Source of the DNA: Flammeovirgaceae bacterium UBA5008
GTDB taxonomy: Bacteria > Bacteroidota > Bacteroidia > Cytophagales > Cyclobacteriaceae
DNA: 9,928 nucleotides
Assembly: GCA_002398365.1 (NCBI GenBank)
Contig: DGYK01000052.1
Coordinates: 1-9,928, forward strand
Reading direction: 5' to 3'
Part shown: piece by piece, positions 1 through 6,539 of the stretch
How the letters are laid out: each line of letters opens with the position of its first letter
How positions within the stretch are numbered: the stretch's first letter is position 1
Notes under the pieces: model-generated
What the model saw: only the letters and a program-made list of their open reading frames with translations
Database searches by the model: none
Told to the model about the DNA's origin: nothing
Made by a program: the position numbers and the translations under genes

Positions 1-2
1 TG

Positions 3-584
3 AATACACGTCTGGAAACCGATTTGCTTCAAGGCAAGGGGTATTCGTATGGAGTTGAAACTACATTCACTAAAAATAACGGAAGATTCACTTGGTCTTT
101 CAACTATACTTACTCACGTAGTTTCAGGCAAATACAAGGAAATACCCTAAAAGAATCGATTAATAAGGGTAAGGAATACCCCTCAAATTTTGACCAGCCT
201 CATATTATTAATTTTTCATGGAAGTATAATTTGGCTAAGCGTGTATTCTTTACAGGCAACTTCACGTATCGATCAGGTCGCCCGATTACTGTACCATTGG
301 CTGCATTTCAGCTCGAAAACACAACAGTTACATATTATTCTGAACGTAATCAATATCGCATACCCGATTATCACAGGCTGGATGTAGCTCTGGTGATTGA
401 AGGAAATCATAAACGTAAAAAGATAACCGAAGCAACGTGGGTATTTTCAATCTATAATGTATATGGCAGGCAAAATCCTTATACGATCTTTTTTAAGAAT
501 TCCGCAAATGGCGTTCCGGTTCCGTATCAACTTTCTATTATCGGTACATTGTTTCCTTCAATTAGTTACAATATTAAATTTTAG
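3..584 (+). CDS. TonB-dependent receptor, C-terminal part of the beta-barrel (5' end outside window)
   Basis: Outer-membrane active transporter that would take up a ligand using TonB/ExbBD energy; the substrate cannot be told from this fragment. The frame is open from the window edge (reading N-T-R-L-E-T-D-L-L-Q from base 3), so the gene starts upstream and the N-terminal plug and most of the barrel are missing. About 193 residues are visible. They show alternating aromatic/polar beta-strands (YSYGVETTF, FTWSFNYTYSRSF, RVFFTGNFTYRSGRP), the Y-R-I-P-D-Y-H-R-L-D stretch and N-V-Y-G-R-Q-N-P turn common near the end of Bacteroidota receptors, and a C-terminal phenylalanine (S-Y-N-I-K-F) that fits the outer-membrane barrel assembly signal. 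The DUF4249-like gene follows within a few bases, a common arrangement in this phylum. Family assignment is confident; a subfamily is not assigned. Confidence 0.88.
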   Translation, partial: NTRLETDLLQGKGYSYGVETTFTKNNGRFTWSFNYTYSRSFRQIQGNTLKESINKGKEYPSNFDQPHIINFSWKYNLAKRVFFTGNFTYRSGRPITVPLAAFQLENTTVTYYSERNQYRIPDYHRLDVALVIEGNHKRKKITEATWVFSIYNVYGRQNPYTIFFKNSANGVPVPYQLSIIGTLFPSISYNIKF

Positions 585-589
585 TGGGT

Positions 590-1729
590 ATGTGGGAAGA
601 ATTATACGTTGGAAAAAAAATATTTAGAATGAGATGGATTCTCCTTCTATACTTTGTCAGTGCTTGTGTAGAGCGGGTAGAGTTAAATGTTCCACCTCCA
701 CAATCATTAATAGTTATTGAAGGAATGATTACCACGGATGCTCCTCCCTACACCGTAAAAGTATCACGTGGCTTTGCATTGGATGCAGATACAGTGCCGT
801 TTAATCCTGTTGAAAAGCTATCCATTCAATTGTTTGATGATCAAGGCAACTCAGAGAGTTTTGTGGAAAAAACTCCGGGTGAATATATCAGCAGCGGATT
901 TATTCAGGGTCAAATAGGACATTCCTACCGAATAAAGGTGCAAACACCTGAAGGGAAGATATATGAATCGGAACCGGATTTGATAAAACCGGTAGGGCAA
1001 GTAACAGACATACACTACGAGTATGAACGCAGAATTAAGCAAGGAAAATATTACGAGGAGAAAACAGATCTTTTCAAGATATATGTAAATGCCGATGCAG
1101 GTGCCGGAGTCGATAACTATGTTCGCTGGCGATTTAAAGGTACGTATTTGGTAGAATCGTATCCGCAATTTTATATGCGATGGATACCCCCATATACACC
1201 TTACAAAGATCCTTGGCCATGTAGTGGCTATCGAATAGGTGAGGGCCCCATCGGAAGTGGGGGCTTGTTGATTAAATTTGGCGAATGTACGTGTTGTGTA
1301 TGTTGGGCAAATCACTTTGAGCAAATGCCACAACTGTCAGATGTTCAACTGGTAGCTAATAACAAATTTAATAATGTAAAGGTAGCAGAGGTTCCCATCA
1401 CCAGTGTAGCGTTTGCAAACAAGTATTTAGTAGAGGTGGAGCAATTGAGTATTAGTAAAACTGTATTTGAGTTTTATAAACTAATTCGTAAACAAAAAGA
1501 AGAGGCTGCTACTTTATTCCAACCTCCTCCTGGTGTAATTGTAGGAAACATCGCTGCTAAAAATAATAATGATTTGATCGTGGGGATATTTGGAGCGTCC
1601 GCCATTAGCAGAAAACACATGTTTATTTTTCCTAGTGATGTGCCGTTTAACCTAGTTCCTCCTGACATTGATACGAATCCTTGTACGCGCTATCCATATT
1701 CTACTACTAATAAACCTGCTTTGTGGTGA
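590..1729 (+). CDS. DUF4249-like outer-membrane lipoprotein
   Basis: Probable lipoprotein partner of the preceding TonB-dependent receptor; the molecular function of the family is unknown. The start is uncertain: GTG at 584 overlaps the upstream stop, ATG at 590 is five bases past it, and ATG at 629 gives a very short signal peptide (MRWILLLYFVSAC). All three lead to the lipobox V-S-A-C, so lipidation is predicted whichever is used. After the Cys comes V-E-R-V-E-L-N-V-P-P-P, typical of DUF4249 proteins, then a beta-rich N-terminal domain (LIVIEGMITTDAPPYTVKVSR, with GHSYRIKVQTPEGKIYES further on). The acidic residue at +3 could favour surface display, but this is inference. A cysteine cluster (C-T-C-C-V-C-W, bases 1286-1306) plus one more Cys at 1220-1222 lies in the middle of the protein. 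The stop overlaps the next ATG by one base (TGATG), which suggests translational coupling. Length (379 residues) is normal for the family. Confidence 0.82.
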   Translation: MWEELYVGKKIFRMRWILLLYFVSACVERVELNVPPPQSLIVIEGMITTDAPPYTVKVSRGFALDADTVPFNPVEKLSIQLFDDQGNSESFVEKTPGEYISSGFIQGQIGHSYRIKVQTPEGKIYESEPDLIKPVGQVTDIHYEYERRIKQGKYYEEKTDLFKIYVNADAGAGVDNYVRWRFKGTYLVESYPQFYMRWIPPYTPYKDPWPCSGYRIGEGPIGSGGLLIKFGECTCCVCWANHFEQMPQLSDVQLVANNKFNNVKVAEVPITSVAFANKYLVEVEQLSISKTVFEFYKLIRKQKEEAATLFQPPPGVIVGNIAAKNNNDLIVGIFGASAISRKHMFIFPSDVPFNLVPPDIDTNPCTRYPYSTTNKPALW

Positions 1730-4050
1730 TGAAAACTTGGATTGTATGTTTGCTTTTTCTTTTTGCTATAGATATTGTGCATGCACAGGCCCCAGTTGAT
1801 TCATGGAAACAAAAATACAGTACCTATTATGCCTCGTTAGCAGGGCACAAGATGCATGTTGTATTCAATCACCACAGGTTTGCCACAGGCGATACTGCAT
1901 TTTTCTCGATACATCTTTTTGAAAATGATTTGAGACGTGTAAAACCTAAGAGGATTTTAGATTTTCACGTCATAGATTCAGAAGGAAAGAGCGTTTACCA
2001 TTTTTTGTTCAGTGTTTTAAATGGCCAAGCCCATAATCAATGGGTAGTCCCCGACTTGACTCCCGGTGTTTATAGAGTAGCAATCCATCATTATGGGTTA
2101 AAATCGTTTATTCCGGAAGTGATCTATCAGCAACCCATCCAAATCATAAAAGAAGGAATTTTGCAACATTCGCAAAAAACCGCTCGAATTACTGTAGAAG
2201 GAGGTCATTTGATTCGAGATGTGCAAAATCGATTGGTTATAGGTACAGCACCAAATGCTTTGGTGAAATTGATTGACCAGTCAGGTAAGATAGTAGCGAG
2301 CGAATTTTCTCGTGCTGATGGATTCTGCCAGATCAAATTTCAACCAGCTTTTCCACAGCGATATTTCATTACTACCGATGCGGACACCTCACGTGTATGG
2401 CTTCCAAAAGTAGAAGCCGATGGAATTGGTTTAAGGGTTATACACGAAAAAGATTTTCAAAAACAGAAAGTTCATTTGATGGCGCCTTCTGGATCAAAAT
2501 TTCAGAACGAGCGAATGACTTTGTTGATATCACAGCGCGATCAAATACTTGATGTAGTCGATTTTTTACTGGCAAACGATTCGACTGAAATTAATTTGCA
2601 ATCATCTAATTGGCCCGATGGACTCATTCACTTGTCCGTTTTACGATCAAGTGGAGAGCTTTTAGCTTACCGAAATTTCTATCATCAAAAACCTATTGCG
2701 GCCAATATATTTACTTTACGAAATGAGTATTTACCGCGGGAGCGAGTGGATGTTAAATTGGACTTAAAAGATTCGGAAGGAAAGTATATGGCAGGAGTAT
2801 TTTCTATGTCCGTGCAATTGCTAATCGATAAATCGGCTGTAAGTCAATATGCGCTGTTTGATCCTACATTTGATGTTGATTTTGCGAACGAAGATTTTGC
2901 ATGGTCGGATTTGATTGAAATACCTCCCGCTACAATTGACAATCATGTTGTGACCCGATCAAAGCCTCAGCCTTGGAATCGCATCTTAGCAGGAATTCAA
3001 CCACTAAAAGACTTTCGATTTAAAAGCAATATGCAAAGAATCGGAAAGGCATACCGTGATTCTACCCGAAAACCATTACCTAATGGAACGCAAGTGTTGT
3101 TCTATCTTCAAAAAGCACATCATCGCTATCAGTTTGCCGTCAACGATGGGGTGATTGTAATGCCCATGCAAGATTATTTCGGAACCGATGAGCTATTGAC
3201 AATGGCTGAGACTCCGGTTTATATGGGCACCGAAACGGTTGGGCAGGTAGTTCCTGAAATTACGATTGATTGGGTGAATGATGAGATCAAGTGGCCATCT
3301 TCATACAAGGTAAGAGAATCTACTCAGCCGGATCCTTATGCAATCTATACAAGCCAAAATAAGTTGATTCGAAAATCTTTCAGTGCATTCTTGGCCGCAG
3401 ATCAAAGTACTGCTGGCGATGACGGATCGAGCGCCTTCCCTGCTGCCGATATTATGATTCGACTTGCTGACTACGAACCTTTTGCTGATATGGAAGAACT
3501 GATTCGCGAAATCATTCCGTCCTTGCAACATCGAAAAACAAGAAAAGGCCCAATTGTATTAGTAGCATTGCCCGAGCCTTTAAAAGTTACTGGCGATCCT
3601 ACCTATATTATTGACGGTATTGCGAGTAAAAACACGGCTCATTTTATGTCCCTAAAGCCTGCAGAAGTCTCGTCAATATCGATAGTTAACCATCCTAAGA
3701 AGTTGATCCCGTTAGGACTCTTTGGTAAGAATGGCCTGGTTATTGTAAAAACAAAGAAAGGTAACTTACGTCAATCGGGGCAACCACCTTTAGTCATTGA
3801 AGGATTAAGTAAGCCCCATCTCCCTCTGTTATTCAATCCTACTGTAACTAGTCGCGCGCCCCATTTTAATGCATTTGTTACATGGAATCCAATCGCTAAA
3901 ATAGAAAGCGAGGGTGTTGCAAATGTTTCATTTTACACTACAGACGATATAGGAACTTATCGCATTACAGTAAAAGGTATTTCTCAATCCGGTATTCCCT
4001 TTACTATGGTGAAAGATATTGATGTCAATTTGCAAGCCGCAAAGAAATAA
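1729..4050 (+). CDS. Exported MG2-like protein with TonB-plug-like segment
   Basis: Large exported protein, 773 residues from ATG 1729, the third gene of the envelope operon. ATG 1729 is preferred over GTG 1723 because it overlaps the upstream stop as TGATG and begins a clean signal peptide (MKTWIVCLLFLFAIDIVHA, probable cleavage before Q-A-P-V). Residues about 45-145 resemble a macroglobulin MG2 domain (F-A-T-G-D-T-A-F-F-S-I-H, then D-L-T-P-G-V-Y-R-V). Residues about 154-220 and 325-365 are further beta-sandwich repeats (L-R-N-E-Y-L-P-R-E-R-V-D-V). Residues about 623-677 resemble a TonB-receptor plug: P-T-Y-I-I-D-G-I, then L-K-P-A-E-V-S-S-I-S-I-V and G-K-N-G-L-V-I-V-K-T-K-K-G. A final Ig-like module (about 705-765) has W-N-P and G-T-Y-R-I-T-V-K-G-I. 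No barrel or membrane anchor follows. It probably acts in the periplasm with the adjacent receptor and lipoprotein; the exact role is unknown. Confidence 0.8.
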   Translation: MKTWIVCLLFLFAIDIVHAQAPVDSWKQKYSTYYASLAGHKMHVVFNHHRFATGDTAFFSIHLFENDLRRVKPKRILDFHVIDSEGKSVYHFLFSVLNGQAHNQWVVPDLTPGVYRVAIHHYGLKSFIPEVIYQQPIQIIKEGILQHSQKTARITVEGGHLIRDVQNRLVIGTAPNALVKLIDQSGKIVASEFSRADGFCQIKFQPAFPQRYFITTDADTSRVWLPKVEADGIGLRVIHEKDFQKQKVHLMAPSGSKFQNERMTLLISQRDQILDVVDFLLANDSTEINLQSSNWPDGLIHLSVLRSSGELLAYRNFYHQKPIAANIFTLRNEYLPRERVDVKLDLKDSEGKYMAGVFSMSVQLLIDKSAVSQYALFDPTFDVDFANEDFAWSDLIEIPPATIDNHVVTRSKPQPWNRILAGIQPLKDFRFKSNMQRIGKAYRDSTRKPLPNGTQVLFYLQKAHHRYQFAVNDGVIVMPMQDYFGTDELLTMAETPVYMGTETVGQVVPEITIDWVNDEIKWPSSYKVRESTQPDPYAIYTSQNKLIRKSFSAFLAADQSTAGDDGSSAFPAADIMIRLADYEPFADMEELIREIIPSLQHRKTRKGPIVLVALPEPLKVTGDPTYIIDGIASKNTAHFMSLKPAEVSSISIVNHPKKLIPLGLFGKNGLVIVKTKKGNLRQSGQPPLVIEGLSKPHLPLLFNPTVTSRAPHFNAFVTWNPIAKIESEGVANVSFYTTDDIGTYRITVKGISQSGIPFTMVKDIDVNLQAAKK

Positions 4051-4051
4051 A

Positions 4052-4810
4052 TCAAACCAACTTCGTTCCTTTCAAACTCTTCATCACTTTATTGATGAAC
4101 ACGAAGTCATCCAGTTCCTTTACGCCTGAATGGGTAATATCTTCATTCGAGCCTTCCCACAATTTATCTCCCTTGTGAAGGAACATGATTTTCTCCCCAA
4201 TACCCAACACCGAGTTCATATCATGTGTCACGATAATCGTAGTGATGTTGAATTCGTGGGTGATTTCCAAAATCAACTCGTCAATTAAAATCGAAGTCTG
4301 CGGGTCCAGGCCAGAGTTAGGTTCGTCACAGAAAAGGTAATTCGGATTATTCACAATCGCGCGGGCAATACCTACACGTTTCTTCATACCCCCGCTGATC
4401 TCAGACGCCATCTTTTTGTTGACATTTTCCAACCCCACACGCTTCAGACAAAAATTAACGCGATCCAATTTTTCATCGTAAGGCATTTTGGTCAGAATGT
4501 CCAACGGAAACATCACATTCTCCTCTACATTTTTAGAGTCAAACAATGCACCCCCTTGAAACAACATGCCAATCTCTCTTCGAATTTCAGACTTTACATC
4601 TTTGTCTGCATCCGTAAAATTACGCAGGTCATAAAAAGCGTATCCTGTGTCCGGATGGAGTAGGCCAACAATACATTTTAGTAACACGCTTTTTCCTGTA
4701 CCGCTCGATCCAATAATGAGGTTGGTTTTTCCTTTGTCAAATTCTCCATTGATGTTGCGCAACACGCTCTTATCATTGAAGGACTTACTAATGTTTTTTA
4801 TCTTGATCAT
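4052..4810 (-). CDS. MlaF-like ABC transporter ATP-binding protein
   Basis: Cytoplasmic ATPase that would power the neighbouring MlaE-like permease in phospholipid or other lipid transport between inner and outer membranes. All ABC nucleotide-binding motifs are intact in the 252 residues: Walker A G-S-S-G-T-G-K-S (34-41), Q-loop Gln85 in M-L-F-Q-G-G-A-L-F-D-S (a form typical of the MlaF/Ttg2A group), signature S-G-G-M-K-K-R (139-145), Walker B with catalytic Glu163 (Y-L-F-C-D-E-P), D-loop G-L-D-P (167-170) and switch His196 (V-T-H-D). The ATG at 4810 lies five bases after the permease stop, so the two genes form an operon, permease first. No MlaD, MlaC or MlaB homologue is seen beside them, and the partner may be encoded elsewhere. 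The gene ends one base from the convergent MG2/plug-like gene. The family is confident; the transported lipid is inferred from family knowledge. Confidence 0.93.
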   Translation of the reverse strand: MIKIKNISKSFNDKSVLRNINGEFDKGKTNLIIGSSGTGKSVLLKCIVGLLHPDTGYAFYDLRNFTDADKDVKSEIRREIGMLFQGGALFDSKNVEENVMFPLDILTKMPYDEKLDRVNFCLKRVGLENVNKKMASEISGGMKKRVGIARAIVNNPNYLFCDEPNSGLDPQTSILIDELILEITHEFNITTIIVTHDMNSVLGIGEKIMFLHKGDKLWEGSNEDITHSGVKELDDFVFINKVMKSLKGTKLV

Positions 4811-4815
4811 GATGA

Positions 4816-5544
4816 TTAGAGCAAAAGATTAGCTAAGAAATAATCGGCCAGCAAAACAGCAATTACACTCGAGGTTACCGCATCTGTGCTGGCAATACCT
4901 ACTTCCAACGCACCGCCTTGTGTGTAGTAGCCTTTAAAGCAAGAAATCGATGCTATCAGGAAAGCAAATACAAATGATTTGATAAGCGCAAACGTGATGC
5001 TATAATCGTTGAAAATCGACCGAATACCCATTACGTATTCCGTAGGCGTTAAAATTCCCGTCAGCGTTCCCACCAAATACCCACCAATAATAGAGCAAAC
5101 TCCGGCCACGATTACCAGCATCGGATACATCAGCATGGACGCCACAACTTTAGGAAGTACCAAGTACGAGGATGAGTTAATCCCCATCACCTCCAGCGCA
5201 TCAATTTGCTCGGTGATACGCATCGTACCCAAACCACCCGCCATACTCGACCCAATTTTTCCGGCAAATATGATCGCCATAATAGTAGGCGCCAGTTCCA
5301 ATACTGTCATCTCTCGCACCACTTGCGATATTACATAACGAGGCACCAGTGGCGTCACCAAATTATAAGCGGTTTGCACAGTTGTTACGGCCCCCATAAA
5401 CGTAGATACCAACACAAAAAGCGAAATCGACTTCACGCCAATTTGCATACACTCTTCAATCACCAATCGGTAATAGGTGATGAACGTTTCACGCCTTACC
5501 ACCAGCGATCCCAGAAAAATCATGTAACGACCAAATTCTTTCAT
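4816..5544 (-). CDS. MlaE-like ABC transporter permease (DUF140 family)
   Basis: Inner-membrane permease of a lipid-transporting ABC system, pairing with the ATPase encoded just downstream. The family hallmark is present at residues about 98-121: G-S-S-M-A-G-G-L-G-T-M, then E-Q-I-D-A-L-E-V-M-G, the cytoplasmic coupling helix that contacts MlaF. A C-terminal G-G-A-L-E-V-G motif also matches. Hydrophobic segments lie near residues 36-58, 83-98, 137-160, 182-202 and 222-242. I chose ATG 5544 (242 residues, M-K-E-F-G-R-Y), which matches the usual N-terminus and length. The reading frame extends to a TTG at 5574, but that start would leave only 15 bases to the divergent dehydrogenase gene and would overlap a TATCTTTG promoter-like element at 5572-5579. 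Confidence 0.92.
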   Translation of the reverse strand: MKEFGRYMIFLGSLVVRRETFITYYRLVIEECMQIGVKSISLFVLVSTFMGAVTTVQTAYNLVTPLVPRYVISQVVREMTVLELAPTIMAIIFAGKIGSSMAGGLGTMRITEQIDALEVMGINSSSYLVLPKVVASMLMYPMLVIVAGVCSIIGGYLVGTLTGILTPTEYVMGIRSIFNDYSITFALIKSFVFAFLIASISCFKGYYTQGGALEVGIASTDAVTSSVIAVLLADYFLANLLL

Positions 5545-5571
5545 CGAGTTGTATTGAAATACTATCTTGCT

Positions 5572-5579
5572 CAAAGATA
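5572..5579 (-). promoter_or_regulatory. Candidate -7 element for the MlaE/MlaF operon
   Basis: On the - strand this reads TATCTTTG, an exact match to the Bacteroidota -7 consensus TAnnTTTG. It lies 27 bases upstream of the ATG at 5544. A TTTG on the - strand at 5598-5595 could be the upstream element, but the 15-base spacing is shorter than the usual 17-23, so only the -7 part is convincing. If real, it implies a short leader and rules out the TTG start at 5574. Confidence 0.35.
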
Positions 5580-5589
5580 AAATATTCCC

Positions 5590-6294
5590 ATGAACAAATT
5601 AGCAGTAGTTACCGGTGGCACCAAAGGAATTGGCAGGGCCATTATTGAGCGCTTTGCTGCGGCCGGCTTTGATATCGCAACCTGTGCTCGAAAAGAAGCC
5701 GACTTGAACGAATTAAAATCCACCATTGAAAGCAAGCATCCCGTAAAAGTGACCCCTTTCGTGGCCGATATGTCCAACAAAGATCATATTCAGGCTTTTG
5801 CAAAAATAGTCATGCAATTACCACAACCGGTCGAAGTGTTGGTCAACAATGCCGGTTACTTTATTCCGGGCTCCGTGCTCGATGAAGCAGACGGAGCGTT
5901 GGAATCCATGATTAATACAAATCTGTACAGTGCATACCATCTTAGCCGATTGCTTGTTCCATCCATGCGCGCTCGCCAATCAGGACATGTTTTTAACATG
6001 TGTTCTATTGCCAGCATCATGGCCTATCCCAATGGCGGCTCGTATGCCATTTCTAAATTTGCTTTGCTTGGCTTTTCCAAAGTGCTGCGCGAAGAATTGA
6101 AAACGCATGGCGTGCGCGTTACATCCGTTCTTCCCGGAGCTACCCTCACCGCCAGTTGGGATGGAGTAGATCTTCCCGATGAGCGCCTGATGAAACCGGA
6201 AGACGTAGCAGAAACCATTTTTAGTGCCTACAGTATTTCAAAGCGAAGCGTAGTCGAAGAAATTTTAATTCGACCACAGCTGGGCGATTTGTAA
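5590..6294 (+). CDS. Short-chain dehydrogenase/reductase (SDR), classical type
   Basis: Cytoplasmic NAD(P)-dependent oxidoreductase acting on an unidentified alcohol or ketone. The 234 residues form one Rossmann domain with every classical SDR landmark: cofactor loop T-G-G-T-K-G-I-G (8-15), an acidic residue after strand 3 (Asp60 in V-A-D-M), N-N-A-G (86-89), Asn111, catalytic Ser139, Tyr152 and Lys156 (Y-A-I-S-K), and L-P-G-A-T (181-185). Arg34 in T-C-A-R-K, at the end of strand 2, would favour NADP(H); this is inference. Length is at the short end for the family but complete. The ATG at 5590 is well placed for the cofactor motif. It is divergent from the MlaE/F genes (45 bases between starts) and convergent with the hydrolase at 6540, so it is probably transcribed alone. 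The substrate and physiological role cannot be predicted. Confidence 0.93.
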   Translation: MNKLAVVTGGTKGIGRAIIERFAAAGFDIATCARKEADLNELKSTIESKHPVKVTPFVADMSNKDHIQAFAKIVMQLPQPVEVLVNNAGYFIPGSVLDEADGALESMINTNLYSAYHLSRLLVPSMRARQSGHVFNMCSIASIMAYPNGGSYAISKFALLGFSKVLREELKTHGVRVTSVLPGATLTASWDGVDLPDERLMKPEDVAETIFSAYSISKRSVVEEILIRPQLGDL

Positions 6295-6307
6295 AAGCGA
6301 TTTTTTT

Positions 6308-6408
6308 GGGGGCGTGGCCGTGCGAGGCGCAGTCGGCCACCGGGCTTTCCGCTTTTACTCCTCGTGGTGCGAGGCGCCCCACTGCGGGTAACCGCTTCAA
6401 TCCCTCGC
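6308..6408 (+). repeat. GC-rich duplicated hairpin element in a convergent intergenic region
   Basis: This stretch is far more GC-rich than its surroundings and follows seven Ts at 6301-6307. It contains two related units, 6320-6365 and 6367-6408, each beginning with the 11-base direct repeat GTGCGAGGCGC and each carrying CGGG-n(3-4)-CCGCTT before ending CCTCGT or CCTCGC. Each unit can fold the same way: GCGAGG (6322-6327) with CCTCGT (6360-6365, one G-U pair), and GCGAGG (6369-6374) with CCTCGC (6403-6408). In unit 2 the inner hairpin is GCGG-GTAA-CCGC (6384-6395), with a GNRA-type loop. Unit 1 has a competing stem, GTGGCCG (6314-6320) with CGGCCAC (6334-6340). From memory it resembles intergenic repeats in Bacteroidota with GGGCTTTCCGC and CCGCTTCAATCCCT blocks; I could not verify this. 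Function is unknown; a bidirectional terminator or dispersed repeat is plausible. Confidence 0.6.
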
Positions 6409-6477
6409 CCGCTTCACCAAATTCATGCGTGCGATAATTCAGATCACTGCACATCTATTCTGTCCGTGCGTATACCT

Positions 6478-6502
6478 ATTGAAATAAATTGCTTTTCAAT
6501 TT
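6478..6502 (-). terminator. Weak AT-rich hairpins downstream of the hydrolase gene
   Basis: Two alternative short stems overlap here: AAATTG (6486-6491) with CAATTT (6497-6502), and ATTGAAA (6478-6484) with TTTCAAT (6494-6500). Read on the - strand, the first is followed by TATTTC, so it could act as a weak terminator about 40 bases beyond the hydrolase stop. In such AT-rich DNA stems of this size arise by chance, hence the low confidence. Confidence 0.2.
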
Positions 6503-6539
6503 GCAGCCAACCAAGTTCGTGTATTAACAAAAACTTAAT

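Noticed and set aside
851..1333. A 160-codon open frame on the - strand inside the DUF4249-like gene
   Set aside because: It lies antisense within a gene with a clear lipobox and family features. Its translation has no recognisable motif and looks like a mirror of the sense coding.
5206..5580. A 124-codon + strand frame opposite the MlaE-like permease
   Set aside because: Its translation is rich in His, Arg and Gln with no domain, and it is wholly antisense to a well-supported permease.
6301..6307. T7 run just after the SDR stop as an intrinsic terminator
   Set aside because: No stem-loop lies immediately upstream of the T-run; the only strong pairings place the run inside a loop, so a standard terminator is not supported.
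6221..6454. Small open frames on both strands over the GC-rich element (6221-6454 -, 6364-6561 +)
   Set aside because: They run through a duplicated, hairpin-rich sequence and into neighbouring genes, and show no protein-like features. Chance frames in structured non-coding DNA are the better explanation.
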